Shown here one piece after another: positions 16,628 through 26,038 of a stretch of 64,000 nt of DNA. Each line of letters begins with the position of its first letter. Position 1 is the stretch's first letter. A model generated the notes under the pieces. It was not told where the DNA came from and searched no databases. It was given only the letters and a program-made list of their open reading frames with translations. The position numbers were made by a program, and so were the translations under genes. Source of the DNA: Flavobacterium arcticum (GTDB lineage Bacteria; Bacteroidota; Bacteroidia; Flavobacteriales; Flavobacteriaceae); the NCBI RefSeq assembly GCF_003344925.1, contig NZ_CP031188.1:1362501-1426500 (forward strand). Direction: 5' to 3'.

Positions 16628-17272
16628 ATGCCAACTATGTTTAGTGATAAAAAAATACTGCTTGCCGATGATCATAGTGTAGTCCGCAGAGGGGTAGCTC
16701 TTATTTTAAAGGAGTCTCTTGTGGGTGTAAATATTAATTATGCTGCTGATTTTGATTCGGTTATATCTGTGCTTAAAAAAGAACCTATAGATTTAATTAT
16801 ATTAGATATTAATTTGCCAGGTGGTAATACTTCGGCTATGATAGCGAAGGTGCGTATGGTACAGTCATCTGTAAAAATACTTATGTTCTCGGCATTTGAT
16901 GAAGAGCAATTTGCATTGCGATACATACAGGCAGGTGCAGATGGTTACTTGAATAAACTTATTGTTGAAGAAAAAATTATTGAAGCAGTAAAGATTATTC
17001 TTGATGGCGGTAAGTACATTAGTGAGAGGGTAAAGAACAAAATTTTTGAAAACGCGTTAAACAATACCCCTCTTAACCCATTAGAGTCTTTATCTGATAG
17101 GGAAATGGAAGTGGCCTCGTTATTAGTAAAAGGCGAGGGTAACTTAGAGATATCCAATATACTTAATATACAAATGTCTACGGTTAGCACTTATAAACAT
17201 CGCATTTTCGAAAAACTTAATGTAACTAATGTAGTATCTCTAGTAGAGCAATATAAGCTATATAGCGAATAG
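16628..17272 (+). CDS. LuxR/NarL-type response regulator
   Basis: 214 residues from the ATG at 16628. The earlier ATG at 16604 overlaps a -7 box (TAATTTTG, 16599-16606) and is unlikely. The receiver domain covers ~1-125: 'ILLADDHSVVRRG' acidic pair, phosphoacceptor Asp in 'LIILDINLPGG', and the conserved Lys in 'GYLNKLI'. The LuxR HTH is at ~145-210 ('LSDREMEVASLLVKGEGNLE', 'MSTVSTYKHRIFEKL'). It converges on the histidine kinase gene with only 2 bp between the stop codons, making the kinase its likely partner. Confidence 0.9.
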   Translation: MPTMFSDKKILLADDHSVVRRGVALILKESLVGVNINYAADFDSVISVLKKEPIDLIILDINLPGGNTSAMIAKVRMVQSSVKILMFSAFDEEQFALRYIQAGADGYLNKLIVEEKIIEAVKIILDGGKYISERVKNKIFENALNNTPLNPLESLSDREMEVASLLVKGEGNLEISNILNIQMSTVSTYKHRIFEKLNVTNVVSLVEQYKLYSE

Positions 17273-17274
17273 TA

Positions 17275-20200
17275 TTATTTAAGATTTAGAGTAGCTTGCG
17301 TTCCAATACCTTCTACAGAATGAACTGTCATTACAACATCCATTATAACTAATAGTTCGGCAATAATTTGTAGTCCCATACCATTATTAAAGTACTCTAG
17401 ATTACCTGCTTTCTGGTTAATAATATCATTATATTCTGTAACCTGTTCTTTACTCATACCCTTACCTGTATCTTTAATGGTAAGTATAACTTCTCTTTCT
17501 TTTAGTGTAGTACTGAGTGTTATGTTACCGTTATAAGTGTTTTTTACTGCATTATCTAAAAGATTATGTAGTACTATAGATAATAGATGTCTATTTATTA
17601 CGACTATGGTGTTAGGCTCTGTATTATCTATTATTTGCGTATTTTTAGAATTAGCTATATTTTTAAAAAACGCAATTTTTTCGTTTACAATTTCTTTTAA
17701 AAAGGAAGGAGAGTTTTTTAAGTCGTTATCAGCCTGTTTGGTATATTCTAGAAAACTATCTACAAAGTAATATAGTTGAGACGACGAGGTGTGAATAGAT
17801 TCTATATCCTCTTTATACATAGCATCACCCTCATTAAGATTGTTATATACATAGCGTCCTGTTATTGCAATAAATTTTAGAGGACTTTTAATATCATGAG
17901 TAATATTCTTAATAAGTTTTTTATGGTTTTCGTTCTGTTTGCTAAGGTTTATTTTCGTTTTTCGTAGCGTTTTTATTGTATTTCCCAGTTGTTTTGTACG
18001 TATTGCTACCTGTTGCTCTAACATCTCATTTTGATAATTTATGTATCTCATTCTCATTTTATACATAAGAATTAGAATTATACAGCATACTACAATAACT
18101 AGAACTTTAAACCATATTGTTTGCCAAAAAGCGGGTATAACTCTAAAATTTATTTCTTTATATATATAGTTAGATCCTGATCCGGCTAGTTTACGTGCTT
18201 TTAGGTTATAGTCTCCAGGAGGTAGCGTAGAAAGATCGACATAATTACCTGTAAGCCCAGCCCAGTTTTGCGATACAGGTCCTGAAAGTTGTGTTTCTAT
18301 ATTTTGGTTATAAGTATTACCATAAAAAGGACTAGAAATAAAAAACTTTACTCTATCAAAGTTACGGTCTATTTCTAGATTTGTAGTACTTACGAGTCTA
18401 TTATCAACCTCTGCTTCATCAATAAATAAATCGCTTTTTGGTTGTTTCATTTCTACTTCATCAGGATTAAAATATACAATACCATCCATAGACGGAAAAA
18501 ATATAGTTTTATCATTTAAAAAAACACTACACGGGTAGCACCCTCCATTAAACTCATTAGTAGTAAATCCTGAGTCTTTATCATAATAGTAATAGTAAAC
18601 ACTTTCTTTCTTTCCCGCAGCATAATCATATAAATCTTGTTTTTTTACTCGGAATAACCCTCTATTAGTAGTTATCCAAAAGAAACCATTTTTGTCTTCA
18701 ACAATACAGTGGGACGAAAGAATGTGTTTATCTCTATCAGCAGGAAAACTAGTTATTTTTCCATCTTTATATAAAAAAAGCCCTTTGTTATATGTTGCTA
18801 GCCATAGCTCGTTGTCTTCACCTGCTCGAATGCTTCTTATATGAGTGCCCTCAAGCCCAGATATTGTTTTTATAGTATTACTTCTAGTATTCAGTTTTAA
18901 TAAACCATCTCTAGAGCCTACCCAAAGTTCATCATTATTAGTACTTAAAAGTGCGCTAATTCCACTATTTATTTTTCTGTATAGTTTGGGTTTTACCTCT
19001 TTATCTTTTGGGTTTACAACATAAATAGATCCATATTCTTGACTGTTAATAATATGAACTGTAGATACCCATATTCTCCCATCAGGACTTTTATTTATTG
19101 CAGTGATATAGTTGTCTAGTGTCCACTTATTATATTCTTTATATCCTGATTCTTTTTTAAATCTATAGAGGTGTATATATCCTTTAGTCCATACATCTTC
19201 TTTATTATCTATTGCTATGATATACTTATCGCTATATTCTCCTATGGGTATGTAGCCACTGTATTTTTCGTTTTCAAAAATACTTCCTGTAGCTGTTAGT
19301 ATTTTGTTTTTATCAAAAGCGATAAGACCATAATATACTCCATCAACCCCATTATCCATTTTAATAGGGGAGCCTATCGTCATAAAATCGTGTTTTTTTA
19401 TAACAAGTAATCCTTTGTTACTACTACCTAAATACAGGACGTTATTTTCCTGATCATAATAAATAGAGTTAATATTGTTCTTAAGGTCAAAATCATTATA
19501 CAATAATTCAGTAGTTAACCCATTATCTTTTTGTCTTACGATGTATAAATTTTTTCCTGAAGCTAAAAAAACCTGTTTACAAGGTTCATTAGTAAAAACG
19601 GTATAAGGAACAGGAGCGGTATTACTAAATGTAAAAGCTTCTTTACCATTTTCAGTTACATGATAATAGGTGTTATCTTCACCCATAAGGTATAATTTAC
19701 CCCCTGCGCTAAAAAATTGTAAACCATTAGGTAAAGGAAAAAAAAACTTATTTTTTAATACATAGTTTTTCTTGTATTCCCTAATACTGTCATTCCCTAT
19801 TATATAAGTTAAATCATTTTTTGGTGTAAGGTTAAAGAGCTTGTTTTCTTTTGTGTAATGCAGTCCTTTTCTAAACTCTAGCTCCCATATGTACAAATCT
19901 TTTTTAGGTTTAAAAGGAGGAACAATATGTGGAGTGTCAATTTGTACGGTTCTATTCTGTATAACAAAAAATTGTAATAAACCATTACGAATTGTAATAC
20001 TGTCTTTTTCGACTGATCCGCCGAATAAATACATTCGGTCAGAATTTGAATTAGGAATAGTAGCGCTGTTAAAAACTTTAAAATTACTGCCATCAAACCT
20101 TATAAGACCACTCTCTGTAGAGAGCCATATAAAGCCATACTTGTCTTTAATTATAGACTTTACACTGTTTTGAGGTAGATGATTACTATCGGCAGAATAC

Positions 20201-20277
20201 CATTGTGTATGGTATGATTGCTGACTAAAACAATATGTTGAAATTAATAATAAAACAATAAGATTTAGTAATTTCAT
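17275..20277 (-). CDS. two-component sensor histidine kinase with periplasmic propeller domain
   Basis: 1000 residues. A signal peptide (ends 'STYCFSQ') is followed by about fourteen 'two-component regulator propeller' strands ('SVKSIIKDKYGFIWLSTESG', 'NDELWVGSRDGLLKLN', 'NELWLATYNKGLFLY'), a Y_Y_Y domain (about 640-715), one membrane helix (about 725-745), a coiled coil, then the kinase. The H box is 'NITHDIKSPL' with His794; the N box is 'LHNLLDNAVKN'; the G boxes are 'DTGKGMS' and 'NGMGLQII'. Unlike many Bacteroidetes hybrids it carries no receiver or AraC domain, so it needs a separate regulator, probably the convergent one at 16628-17272. Propeller kinases of this kind often sense sugars or polysaccharide fragments; the ligand here is unknown. 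Confidence 0.92.
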   Translation of the reverse strand: MKLLNLIVLLLISTYCFSQQSYHTQWYSADSNHLPQNSVKSIIKDKYGFIWLSTESGLIRFDGSNFKVFNSATIPNSNSDRMYLFGGSVEKDSITIRNGLLQFFVIQNRTVQIDTPHIVPPFKPKKDLYIWELEFRKGLHYTKENKLFNLTPKNDLTYIIGNDSIREYKKNYVLKNKFFFPLPNGLQFFSAGGKLYLMGEDNTYYHVTENGKEAFTFSNTAPVPYTVFTNEPCKQVFLASGKNLYIVRQKDNGLTTELLYNDFDLKNNINSIYYDQENNVLYLGSSNKGLLVIKKHDFMTIGSPIKMDNGVDGVYYGLIAFDKNKILTATGSIFENEKYSGYIPIGEYSDKYIIAIDNKEDVWTKGYIHLYRFKKESGYKEYNKWTLDNYITAINKSPDGRIWVSTVHIINSQEYGSIYVVNPKDKEVKPKLYRKINSGISALLSTNNDELWVGSRDGLLKLNTRSNTIKTISGLEGTHIRSIRAGEDNELWLATYNKGLFLYKDGKITSFPADRDKHILSSHCIVEDKNGFFWITTNRGLFRVKKQDLYDYAAGKKESVYYYYYDKDSGFTTNEFNGGCYPCSVFLNDKTIFFPSMDGIVYFNPDEVEMKQPKSDLFIDEAEVDNRLVSTTNLEIDRNFDRVKFFISSPFYGNTYNQNIETQLSGPVSQNWAGLTGNYVDLSTLPPGDYNLKARKLAGSGSNYIYKEINFRVIPAFWQTIWFKVLVIVVCCIILILMYKMRMRYINYQNEMLEQQVAIRTKQLGNTIKTLRKTKINLSKQNENHKKLIKNITHDIKSPLKFIAITGRYVYNNLNEGDAMYKEDIESIHTSSSQLYYFVDSFLEYTKQADNDLKNSPSFLKEIVNEKIAFFKNIANSKNTQIIDNTEPNTIVVINRHLLSIVLHNLLDNAVKNTYNGNITLSTTLKEREVILTIKDTGKGMSKEQVTEYNDIINQKAGNLEYFNNGMGLQIIAELLVIMDVVMTVHSVEGIGTQATLNLK

Positions 20278-20398
20278 TTAAGATATAAAAGTGTTTGAGA
20301 GGACTAAAGTATATAAAATATAAGCACGTATTGTTTGTGTAGTATTATTTCTACATCTAAAGAAAGTTTTTAGTACAGCTAGAGCTAAAAAATAAATA

Positions 20399-20406
20399 TA
20401 TATTTG
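20399..20406 (+). promoter_or_regulatory. -7 box of the 20.4-kb small RNA
   Basis: TATATTTG is a perfect TAnnTTTG box and predicts a start near 20413. I find no TTG at the canonical -33 distance. Confidence 0.5.
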
Positions 20407-20412
20407 CAATGT

Positions 20413-20504
20413 AAATTTTTGGCCCCCCGAAAATGTCTTTGTAACAAAAGACAACAAAAAATGGAAAAGATGTGTCATGACCCTTGGCACATCTTTCTTT
20501 TTTT
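20413..20504 (+). ncRNA. candidate small RNA, ~92 nt, with unpaired C-run
   Basis: Bounded by a -7 box (20399-20406) and a strong terminator. Order: single-stranded leader with GGCCCCCC at 20421-20428; hairpin TGTCTTT (20434-20440) with AAAGACA (20447-20453); A-rich linker; terminator stem AAAGATGTG (20466-20474) with CACATCTTT (20488-20496) and a run of seven T. No sensible ORF fits. It lies between the kinase gene and the tRNA, on the opposite strand to both. The GGC6 motif recurs in the loops at 9448 and 9811. Confidence 0.55.
20466..20504 (+). terminator. terminator of the 20.4-kb small RNA
   Basis: A 9-bp stem (20466-20474 with 20488-20496), 13-nt loop, then C and seven T. Confidence 0.8.
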
Positions 20505-20536
20505 AGACCATGTGTTTAGATAATATTTTAAACACA

Positions 20537-20570
20537 AAAAAACCGCTTTACTATAGTAAACCGGTTTTTT
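20537..20570 (-). terminator. terminator of the tRNA-Arg gene
   Basis: AAAAAACCG (20537-20545) pairs with CGGTTTTTT (20562-20570), a C-C mismatch follows, then TTTAC/GTAAA and a TATA loop. On the minus strand it follows the tRNA 3' end by 3 bp and ends in T-run. Confidence 0.8.
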
Positions 20571-20572
20571 TG

Positions 20573-20644
20573 TAGCCTCGCCAAGAATCGAACTTGGATC
20601 AAAAGTTTAGGAAACTCCCATTCTATCCGTTGAACTACGAGGCT
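20573..20644 (-). tRNA. tRNA-Arg (anticodon CCT)
   Basis: 72 nt on the minus strand. Acceptor AGCCTCG pairs with CGAGGCT; D-stem GTTC/GAAT; anticodon stem GGAGT/ACTTT (two G-U pairs) with loop TTCCTAA, placing CCT at positions 34-36; T-stem CCAAG/CTTGG with loop TTCGATT. The 3' CCA is not encoded as such (discriminator A, then C). It reads AGG codons. Confidence 0.92.
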
Positions 20645-20716
20645 AAAATTTTAGAGATGCAAAGATACTACTTTTTTAGTTCCTGCTATAAATTAATAGT
20701 AAGCCTCGTTTATGTG

Positions 20717-21664
20717 CTATTCAGCCATGCTCTCAAGATGCTCTAGCATGTCCGATGTCATGTTTTTTAGGTCATAATCATGTTTCCAGTTCCAGTCCTC
20801 TCGTGCTTTACTGTCATCTATACTTTGTGGCCAGCTATCAGCAATTTTTTGTCTGAAATCAGGCTCATAGCTTATGGTAAAATCAGGAATGTGTTGCTGT
20901 ATTGTTTCGGCAATCTCTTTCGGTGTAAAGTCCATAGCCGATAAGTTGTATGACGAGCGTATTTTTATTTGCGCTGTAGGAGCTTGCATAATCTCAATAG
21001 TAGCTCGTACAGCATCATCCATATACATCATCGGTAAACGTGTATCTTCAGACAGGAAGCAGGTATAAGCACCTTCATTAAGTGCTTTGTGGTATATGTC
21101 TACAGCATAGTCAGTAGTACCACCTCCAGGTAGGGTAGACCAGCTTATAAGCCCTGGGTAGCGAATGCTACGAACATCTACACCATATATTTTATTGTAA
21201 TATTCGCACCATCTTTCGCCCGCTTGTTTAGATATACCATATACCGTAGAAGGTTCCATTATAGTATATTGAGGCGTGTTTTGTTTAGGTGTCGTAGGAC
21301 CGAAAACAGCAATGCTTGAAGGCCAGAATATTTTTTTAATTTTCCCTTCTTTAGCAAGGTTTAATACATGGAAAAGCGAATTCATATTTAAGTCCCATGC
21401 AAAGGCAGGGTTTTTCTCGGCAGTTGCTGATAATAGAGCTGCCATGAGGTAAACTTCCTCAATATTATGCTTTTTAACTACGTTGGCTATTTGGTCAAAA
21501 TCAAGAGCATTAACCACTTCAAAAGGACCCGACGATACAAATTCGGCATCACCTTCTCTTATATCCGATGCAATAACATTATTATTTCCGTAAAGGTTTC
21601 TTAACTTTTTGGTTAACTCTGTGCCTATCTGACCGCAAGCCCCTATAATTAAAATAGTACTCAT
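20717..21664 (-). CDS. L-threonine 3-dehydrogenase, SDR type
   Basis: 315 residues from the ATG at 21664. A minus-strand -7 box (CAAATATA on plus, 21683-21690) puts the transcript start ~12 nt ahead, ruling out the earlier in-frame ATG at 21724. It is an extended short-chain dehydrogenase: NAD-binding 'GACGQIGTELTKKL', 'YLMAALLSATAEKNP', Ser in 'WPSSIAVFGP' and catalytic 'TVYGISKQAGERW' (Y-x3-K). 'SDTR-like SEDTRLPMMYMDDAVRATI' and 'SYNLSAMDFTP' are typical of the epimerase-like threonine dehydrogenases of flavobacteria. It oxidises threonine to 2-amino-3-ketobutyrate, feeding glycine and acetyl-CoA. Confidence 0.88.
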   Translation of the reverse strand: MSTILIIGACGQIGTELTKKLRNLYGNNNVIASDIREGDAEFVSSGPFEVVNALDFDQIANVVKKHNIEEVYLMAALLSATAEKNPAFAWDLNMNSLFHVLNLAKEGKIKKIFWPSSIAVFGPTTPKQNTPQYTIMEPSTVYGISKQAGERWCEYYNKIYGVDVRSIRYPGLISWSTLPGGGTTDYAVDIYHKALNEGAYTCFLSEDTRLPMMYMDDAVRATIEIMQAPTAQIKIRSSYNLSAMDFTPKEIAETIQQHIPDFTISYEPDFRQKIADSWPQSIDDSKAREDWNWKHDYDLKNMTSDMLEHLESMAE

Positions 21665-21895
21665 AGTTTGTTGTTTATTTTGCAAATATACCATTTTAGG
21701 AATATGAAATATATTGTTTAACACCTTGATTGTAACAAAAATTTATCATATTGTGATTTTAAGGTAAATGTTTGTGCTATATTCTTAAAAATGACATTGT
21801 TTTGAATGCTCTATAAATAAGCTTTCGTTATATTTTATTTTTAATAAACACCACATTGGTCTAACATTTGTAAATTTGTAGTTCAATACCCTATT

Positions 21896-22585
21896 ATGAA
21901 ATATATCTTATTTATTATAACTACTTTTTTGAGTTTTACTCTTTTGTCTTGTCAAGATGATGAAAAACAACAACTTGCAGAAACACGTAAAGCCGAACAA
22001 CGAAACGATTCTATAGTAAAAGTAGTAAGTAGCAATTGGCATTTTAATGTGCCCCCCCTTACAGAAAAAGTAAAGGAACGCATTGCAGGCTGGAACGAAT
22101 GGGAACGCTTTAGTAATGAGCTTTCGCAAAAACCAACGGGTACACTAACGGCTTATAAACAAAAAGCAGAGAACCTTATTAATAAAGTAGCAGAGGTAAA
22201 AACAAGCATACCGCCATTTTTTGACAAACCACAAGTGCGTGGCCGTCTTACAGTGCTTGATACCAAAATAAAATCATTATATACCTACATGGTGCTCGAT
22301 GTAGTACAATGCGACAAAGTATTACTGCTAATAGCCGAAATAACAGAAGAAACTACTGCACTACAAAAACAGTTTGACGAGATAATACGTTTAAGCGAAA
22401 TTCCTAAGGAAATAGGAGAAGAACAAATGCTTCGTGCTCGCGATACTACACGAATGGCAAATCCAGATAATATTCCAAAACCATCGATAGCTACACCAGT
22501 AAAGGATACTTTACCAACTAGTACTGATGTGCCTAATAGACAAAGGCGACCGTTTAAAACCAATAAACTGAAATCTGAAAATTGA
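21896..22585 (+). CDS. lipoprotein of unknown function, coupled to mfd
   Basis: 229 residues. A lipoprotein signal ends at the lipobox 'TLLSC' (Cys19). The rest is helical: a charged stretch (24-45), 'NWHFNVPPLTEKVKERIAGWNEW', helices to ~175, then a Pro/Thr-rich low-complexity tail ending in basic residues. I do not recognise a family. A -7 box TAAATTTG lies at 21871-21878. Its TGA overlaps the TTG start of mfd (TTGA, 22582-22585), so the two genes are cotranscribed and probably translationally coupled. The context does not reveal its role. Confidence 0.75.
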   Translation: MKYILFIITTFLSFTLLSCQDDEKQQLAETRKAEQRNDSIVKVVSSNWHFNVPPLTEKVKERIAGWNEWERFSNELSQKPTGTLTAYKQKAENLINKVAEVKTSIPPFFDKPQVRGRLTVLDTKIKSLYTYMVLDVVQCDKVLLLIAEITEETTALQKQFDEIIRLSEIPKEIGEEQMLRARDTTRMANPDNIPKPSIATPVKDTLPTSTDVPNRQRRPFKTNKLKSEN

Positions 22586-25500
22586 AACCCGAAATAACAA
22601 CTATATACCAAGAGTCGACTAAAGTAAAACAAATTGCAACTGCGCTACAACAGCGCGAAAGTAAGTTGCATATAAAAGGACTTATAGGCTCGTCGTTATC
22701 ATTTATCATCGACCCGCTATTTCAGGAAGCAGGGCTTCCGTTCTTGCTTGTTTTTAAAGACAAAGAAGAAGCCGCATATTACCTTAATGACCTCGAAAAA
22801 CTAGTGGGCGAGCAAGATGTATTGTTCTACCCTGGTTCTTACCGTCGTCCGTACCAAATAGAGGAAACGGATAATGCGAATGTGCTATTGCGTGCGGAAG
22901 TACTGAATCGTATCAATTCGCGCAAGAAACCAGCAATTATAGTATCATACACCGAGGCGCTTTTTGAAAAAGTGGTAACCCGAAAGGAGCTTGATAAGAA
23001 TACGCTAAAAGTAGCAGTAGGCGACCAAGTGAGTATCGATTTCATTAACGAAGTGTTGTTCGAGTACGAATTTCGTAGAGTAGATTTTGTAACTGAGCCT
23101 GGAGAGTTCTCTGTACGAGGTGGTATTGTCGATGTGTTTTCATTTAGTAACGATAACCCTTACCGTATAGAGTTTTTTGGTAATGAGGTCGATAGCATCC
23201 GTACATTTGATGTAGAAACGCAATTATCGTTAGAGAAGAATAAGCAAATAACAGTTATCCCAAATGTTGAGAACAAATTTTTGCAGGAAAACAGGCAGAG
23301 TTTTTTAGAGTACATTAATCAAAAAACTGTTGTCTTTATCCAGAATACCGAGGCTATGCTATCACAGCTAGACGTGCTGTATAGTAAGGCTGTCGAAGCT
23401 TTTGGTAAACTGTCTGAAGATATTAAACATGCAGCTCCCGAGGAATTGTTTCTTAATCAGGCGTCATTCCTTAAAAAAGCATTAGATTTCACAGTAGTAG
23501 ATCTTGCCACAAAACCTGTCTTTAAAATAGATAAAGCATTCGAGTTTCATATACAACCACAACCATCGTTTAACAAGCAATTCGACTTATTGCTTAATAA
23601 CTTGAACGAGAACCAAGCTAATGGTTTTAAAAACTATATATTCTGCTCGAACGAAGCACAAGCAGCCCGTTTTCATGATATATTTGAGAGTATTGACGAA
23701 GAGAATAGCGAAGATATACGTAAGCAGTATAAAACAATAGTATTCCCTATATATGAAGGTTTTATCGATGAAGAAAACCAAATAGCCTGCTATACTGACC
23801 ATCAGATATTTGAACGCTACCACCGATTTAATATTAAGAATGGTTACTCTAAAAAACAAACCATTACTCTAAAAGAACTTAGCTCGCTATCGGTAGGCGA
23901 TTATGTAACCCATATCGATCATGGTATTGGTAAGTTTGGCGGATTACAAAAAATAGAAGTAGAGGGTAAAAAACAAGAAGCTATAAAACTGGTATATGCT
24001 GATAATGATATTGTATATGTAAGCATACACTCGTTACACAAAATATCGAAATATAACGGTAAAGACGGTACACCGCCCAAGATATACAAACTAGGCAGTA
24101 GTGCATGGAAAACCCTTAAAAATAAGACCAAGGCAAGAGTTAAACATATTGCCTTTAACTTAATTAAACTATATGCTAAACGTAGACTCGAAAAAGGTTT
24201 TCAGTATGCGCCAGATAGTTATATGCAAGCAGAGTTAGAGTCATCTTTTATATACGAAGACACGCCTGATCAAGTAACAGCAACTCGTGATGTAAAAGCC
24301 GATATGGAAAACGAGCGCCCTATGGATAGGCTAGTGTGTGGTGATGTGGGCTTTGGTAAAACAGAAGTTGCTATTCGTGCTGCTTTTAAAGCGGTAGATA
24401 ACGGTAAACAAGTAGCGATACTGGTGCCCACTACTATATTGGCATTTCAGCATCATAAAACATTTAGCGAAAGGCTGAAAGATATGCCAGTTACCATTGG
24501 TTACCTTAACCGTTTCCGTACGGCAAAGCAAAAAGCAGAAACGCTGAAAGAACTTGCCGAAGGTAAACTCGATATCATTATTGGTACGCACCAGCTTACC
24601 AGTAAAAATGTTGTGTTTAAAGATTTAGGTTTATTGATAGTAGATGAGGAGCAAAAATTTGGCGTAAATGTAAAAGATAAACTAAAAACCATTGCAGCAA
24701 ATGTAGACACACTTACGCTTACTGCTACACCTATACCCAGAACATTACAGTTTTCATTGATGGCAGCGCGCGACCTTTCGGTAATAACTACACCTCCGCC
24801 CAACCGTTACCCAATAGAAAGTCATGTGGTAGGTTTTAATGAAGAAATTATTCGCGATGCTATATCGTATGAAATACAGCGTGGAGGGCAAGTATTCTTT
24901 ATAAATAACCGTATTGAAAATATTAAAGAAGTTGCCGGAATGATACAACGTTTAGTACCGGGAGCAAAAGTAGGAGTAGGGCACGGGCAAATGGAAGGTA
25001 AGAAACTGGAAGAACTGATGCTTTCCTTTATGGATGGCGATTTTGACGTGCTGGTTGCTACCACTATTATAGAGAGCGGACTGGATGTACCTAATGCTAA
25101 TACTATATTTATAAACAATGCCAATAACTTCGGACTTAGTGACCTGCACCAAATGCGTGGACGTGTAGGACGTAGTAACAAAAAAGCTTTTTGCTATTTT
25201 ATAACACCGCCATATAGCGCTATGACAGAGGATGCCCGTAAAAGAATACAGGCACTAGAGCAGTTTAGCGAACTGGGTAGTGGTTTTAATATCGCTATGA
25301 AAGACCTTGAGATACGCGGAGCAGGAGACCTGCTAGGTGGAGAACAAAGTGGCTTTATTAACGAGATAGGCTTTGATACCTACCAAAAGATAATGAATGA
25401 GGCTATAGACGAGTTGAAAGAGAACGAGTTTAAATACCTTTATGAAGAAGATACCGAAAAACCTGTACAACGGGAATATGTAAAAGAGATACAGATAGAT

Positions 25501-25944
25501 ACAGACTTTGAGTTACTATTCCCTGATGAGTATGTAAATAATATTACCGAAAGGCTTAACCTGTATAACGAGCTTAGTGCTATAAAAACAGAAGAGGACT
25601 TAAATAAGTTTGAACAAAAACTGATTGACCGTTTTGGAGCATTGCCAAAACCAGCACTTGCGTTAATGACAAGTATGCGCATTAAGTGGCTAGCTACCAA
25701 AATGGGTATAGAAAAACTGGTGTTAAAGCAAAGTAAAATGATAGGGTATTTTGTGAGCGACCAGCAGAGTGATTATTACCAGAGTGGGACTTTCCACAAG
25801 GTTTTGCAGTTTGTACAAAAGCAACCATCACTAAGCCGTATGAAGGAAAAACAAACTAAAAACGGGCTGCGATTACTGCTTACATTTGATAATGTAAAAA
25901 CTTTACCTAAAGCATTACATTTACTAGAAATGGTGTTTGAGTAG
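22582..25944 (+). CDS. mfd: transcription-repair coupling factor
   Basis: 1120 residues, the family's usual length (~1150). It starts at TTG (22582), overlapping the preceding stop by 4 bp; no ATG gives the full N-terminus. Domains in order: UvrB-like N-terminal region ('PGSYRRPYQIEETDNANVLLR' split as 'YPGSYRRPYQ'), CarD-like RNA-polymerase interaction domain ('GDYVTHIDHGIGKFGGL'), RecG-like helicase with Walker A 'GDVGFGKTEVA' (~587-594), 'DEEQ' (688-691), 'TATPIPRTLQFSL' and 'GRVGRS', and the C-terminal TRCF domain. Mfd displaces RNA polymerase stalled at lesions and recruits UvrA. Confidence 0.96.
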   Translation: MKPEITTIYQESTKVKQIATALQQRESKLHIKGLIGSSLSFIIDPLFQEAGLPFLLVFKDKEEAAYYLNDLEKLVGEQDVLFYPGSYRRPYQIEETDNANVLLRAEVLNRINSRKKPAIIVSYTEALFEKVVTRKELDKNTLKVAVGDQVSIDFINEVLFEYEFRRVDFVTEPGEFSVRGGIVDVFSFSNDNPYRIEFFGNEVDSIRTFDVETQLSLEKNKQITVIPNVENKFLQENRQSFLEYINQKTVVFIQNTEAMLSQLDVLYSKAVEAFGKLSEDIKHAAPEELFLNQASFLKKALDFTVVDLATKPVFKIDKAFEFHIQPQPSFNKQFDLLLNNLNENQANGFKNYIFCSNEAQAARFHDIFESIDEENSEDIRKQYKTIVFPIYEGFIDEENQIACYTDHQIFERYHRFNIKNGYSKKQTITLKELSSLSVGDYVTHIDHGIGKFGGLQKIEVEGKKQEAIKLVYADNDIVYVSIHSLHKISKYNGKDGTPPKIYKLGSSAWKTLKNKTKARVKHIAFNLIKLYAKRRLEKGFQYAPDSYMQAELESSFIYEDTPDQVTATRDVKADMENERPMDRLVCGDVGFGKTEVAIRAAFKAVDNGKQVAILVPTTILAFQHHKTFSERLKDMPVTIGYLNRFRTAKQKAETLKELAEGKLDIIIGTHQLTSKNVVFKDLGLLIVDEEQKFGVNVKDKLKTIAANVDTLTLTATPIPRTLQFSLMAARDLSVITTPPPNRYPIESHVVGFNEEIIRDAISYEIQRGGQVFFINNRIENIKEVAGMIQRLVPGAKVGVGHGQMEGKKLEELMLSFMDGDFDVLVATTIIESGLDVPNANTIFINNANNFGLSDLHQMRGRVGRSNKKAFCYFITPPYSAMTEDARKRIQALEQFSELGSGFNIAMKDLEIRGAGDLLGGEQSGFINEIGFDTYQKIMNEAIDELKENEFKYLYEEDTEKPVQREYVKEIQIDTDFELLFPDEYVNNITERLNLYNELSAIKTEEDLNKFEQKLIDRFGALPKPALALMTSMRIKWLATKMGIEKLVLKQSKMIGYFVSDQQSDYYQSGTFHKVLQFVQKQPSLSRMKEKQTKNGLRLLLTFDNVKTLPKALHLLEMVFE

Positions 25945-25971
25945 AGCTATATCACGAAAATAGAGACCAAT

Positions 25972-26011
25972 AAAAAAGCGGTATTACTAAACTTAGTAAT
26001 ACCGCTTTTTT
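25972..26011. terminator. bidirectional terminator between mfd and the metalloprotease
   Basis: An 18-bp perfect stem (25972-25989 with 25994-26011), AACT loop, A-run on the left and T-run on the right. It serves both convergent genes. Confidence 0.9.
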
Positions 26012-26038
26012 ATTGATATAAGTAATCCTATTTAAATG

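Noticed and set aside
20278..20490. 70-residue minus-strand ORF upstream of the kinase
   Set aside because: Reads backwards through the small RNA and its terminator; composition is not protein-like.
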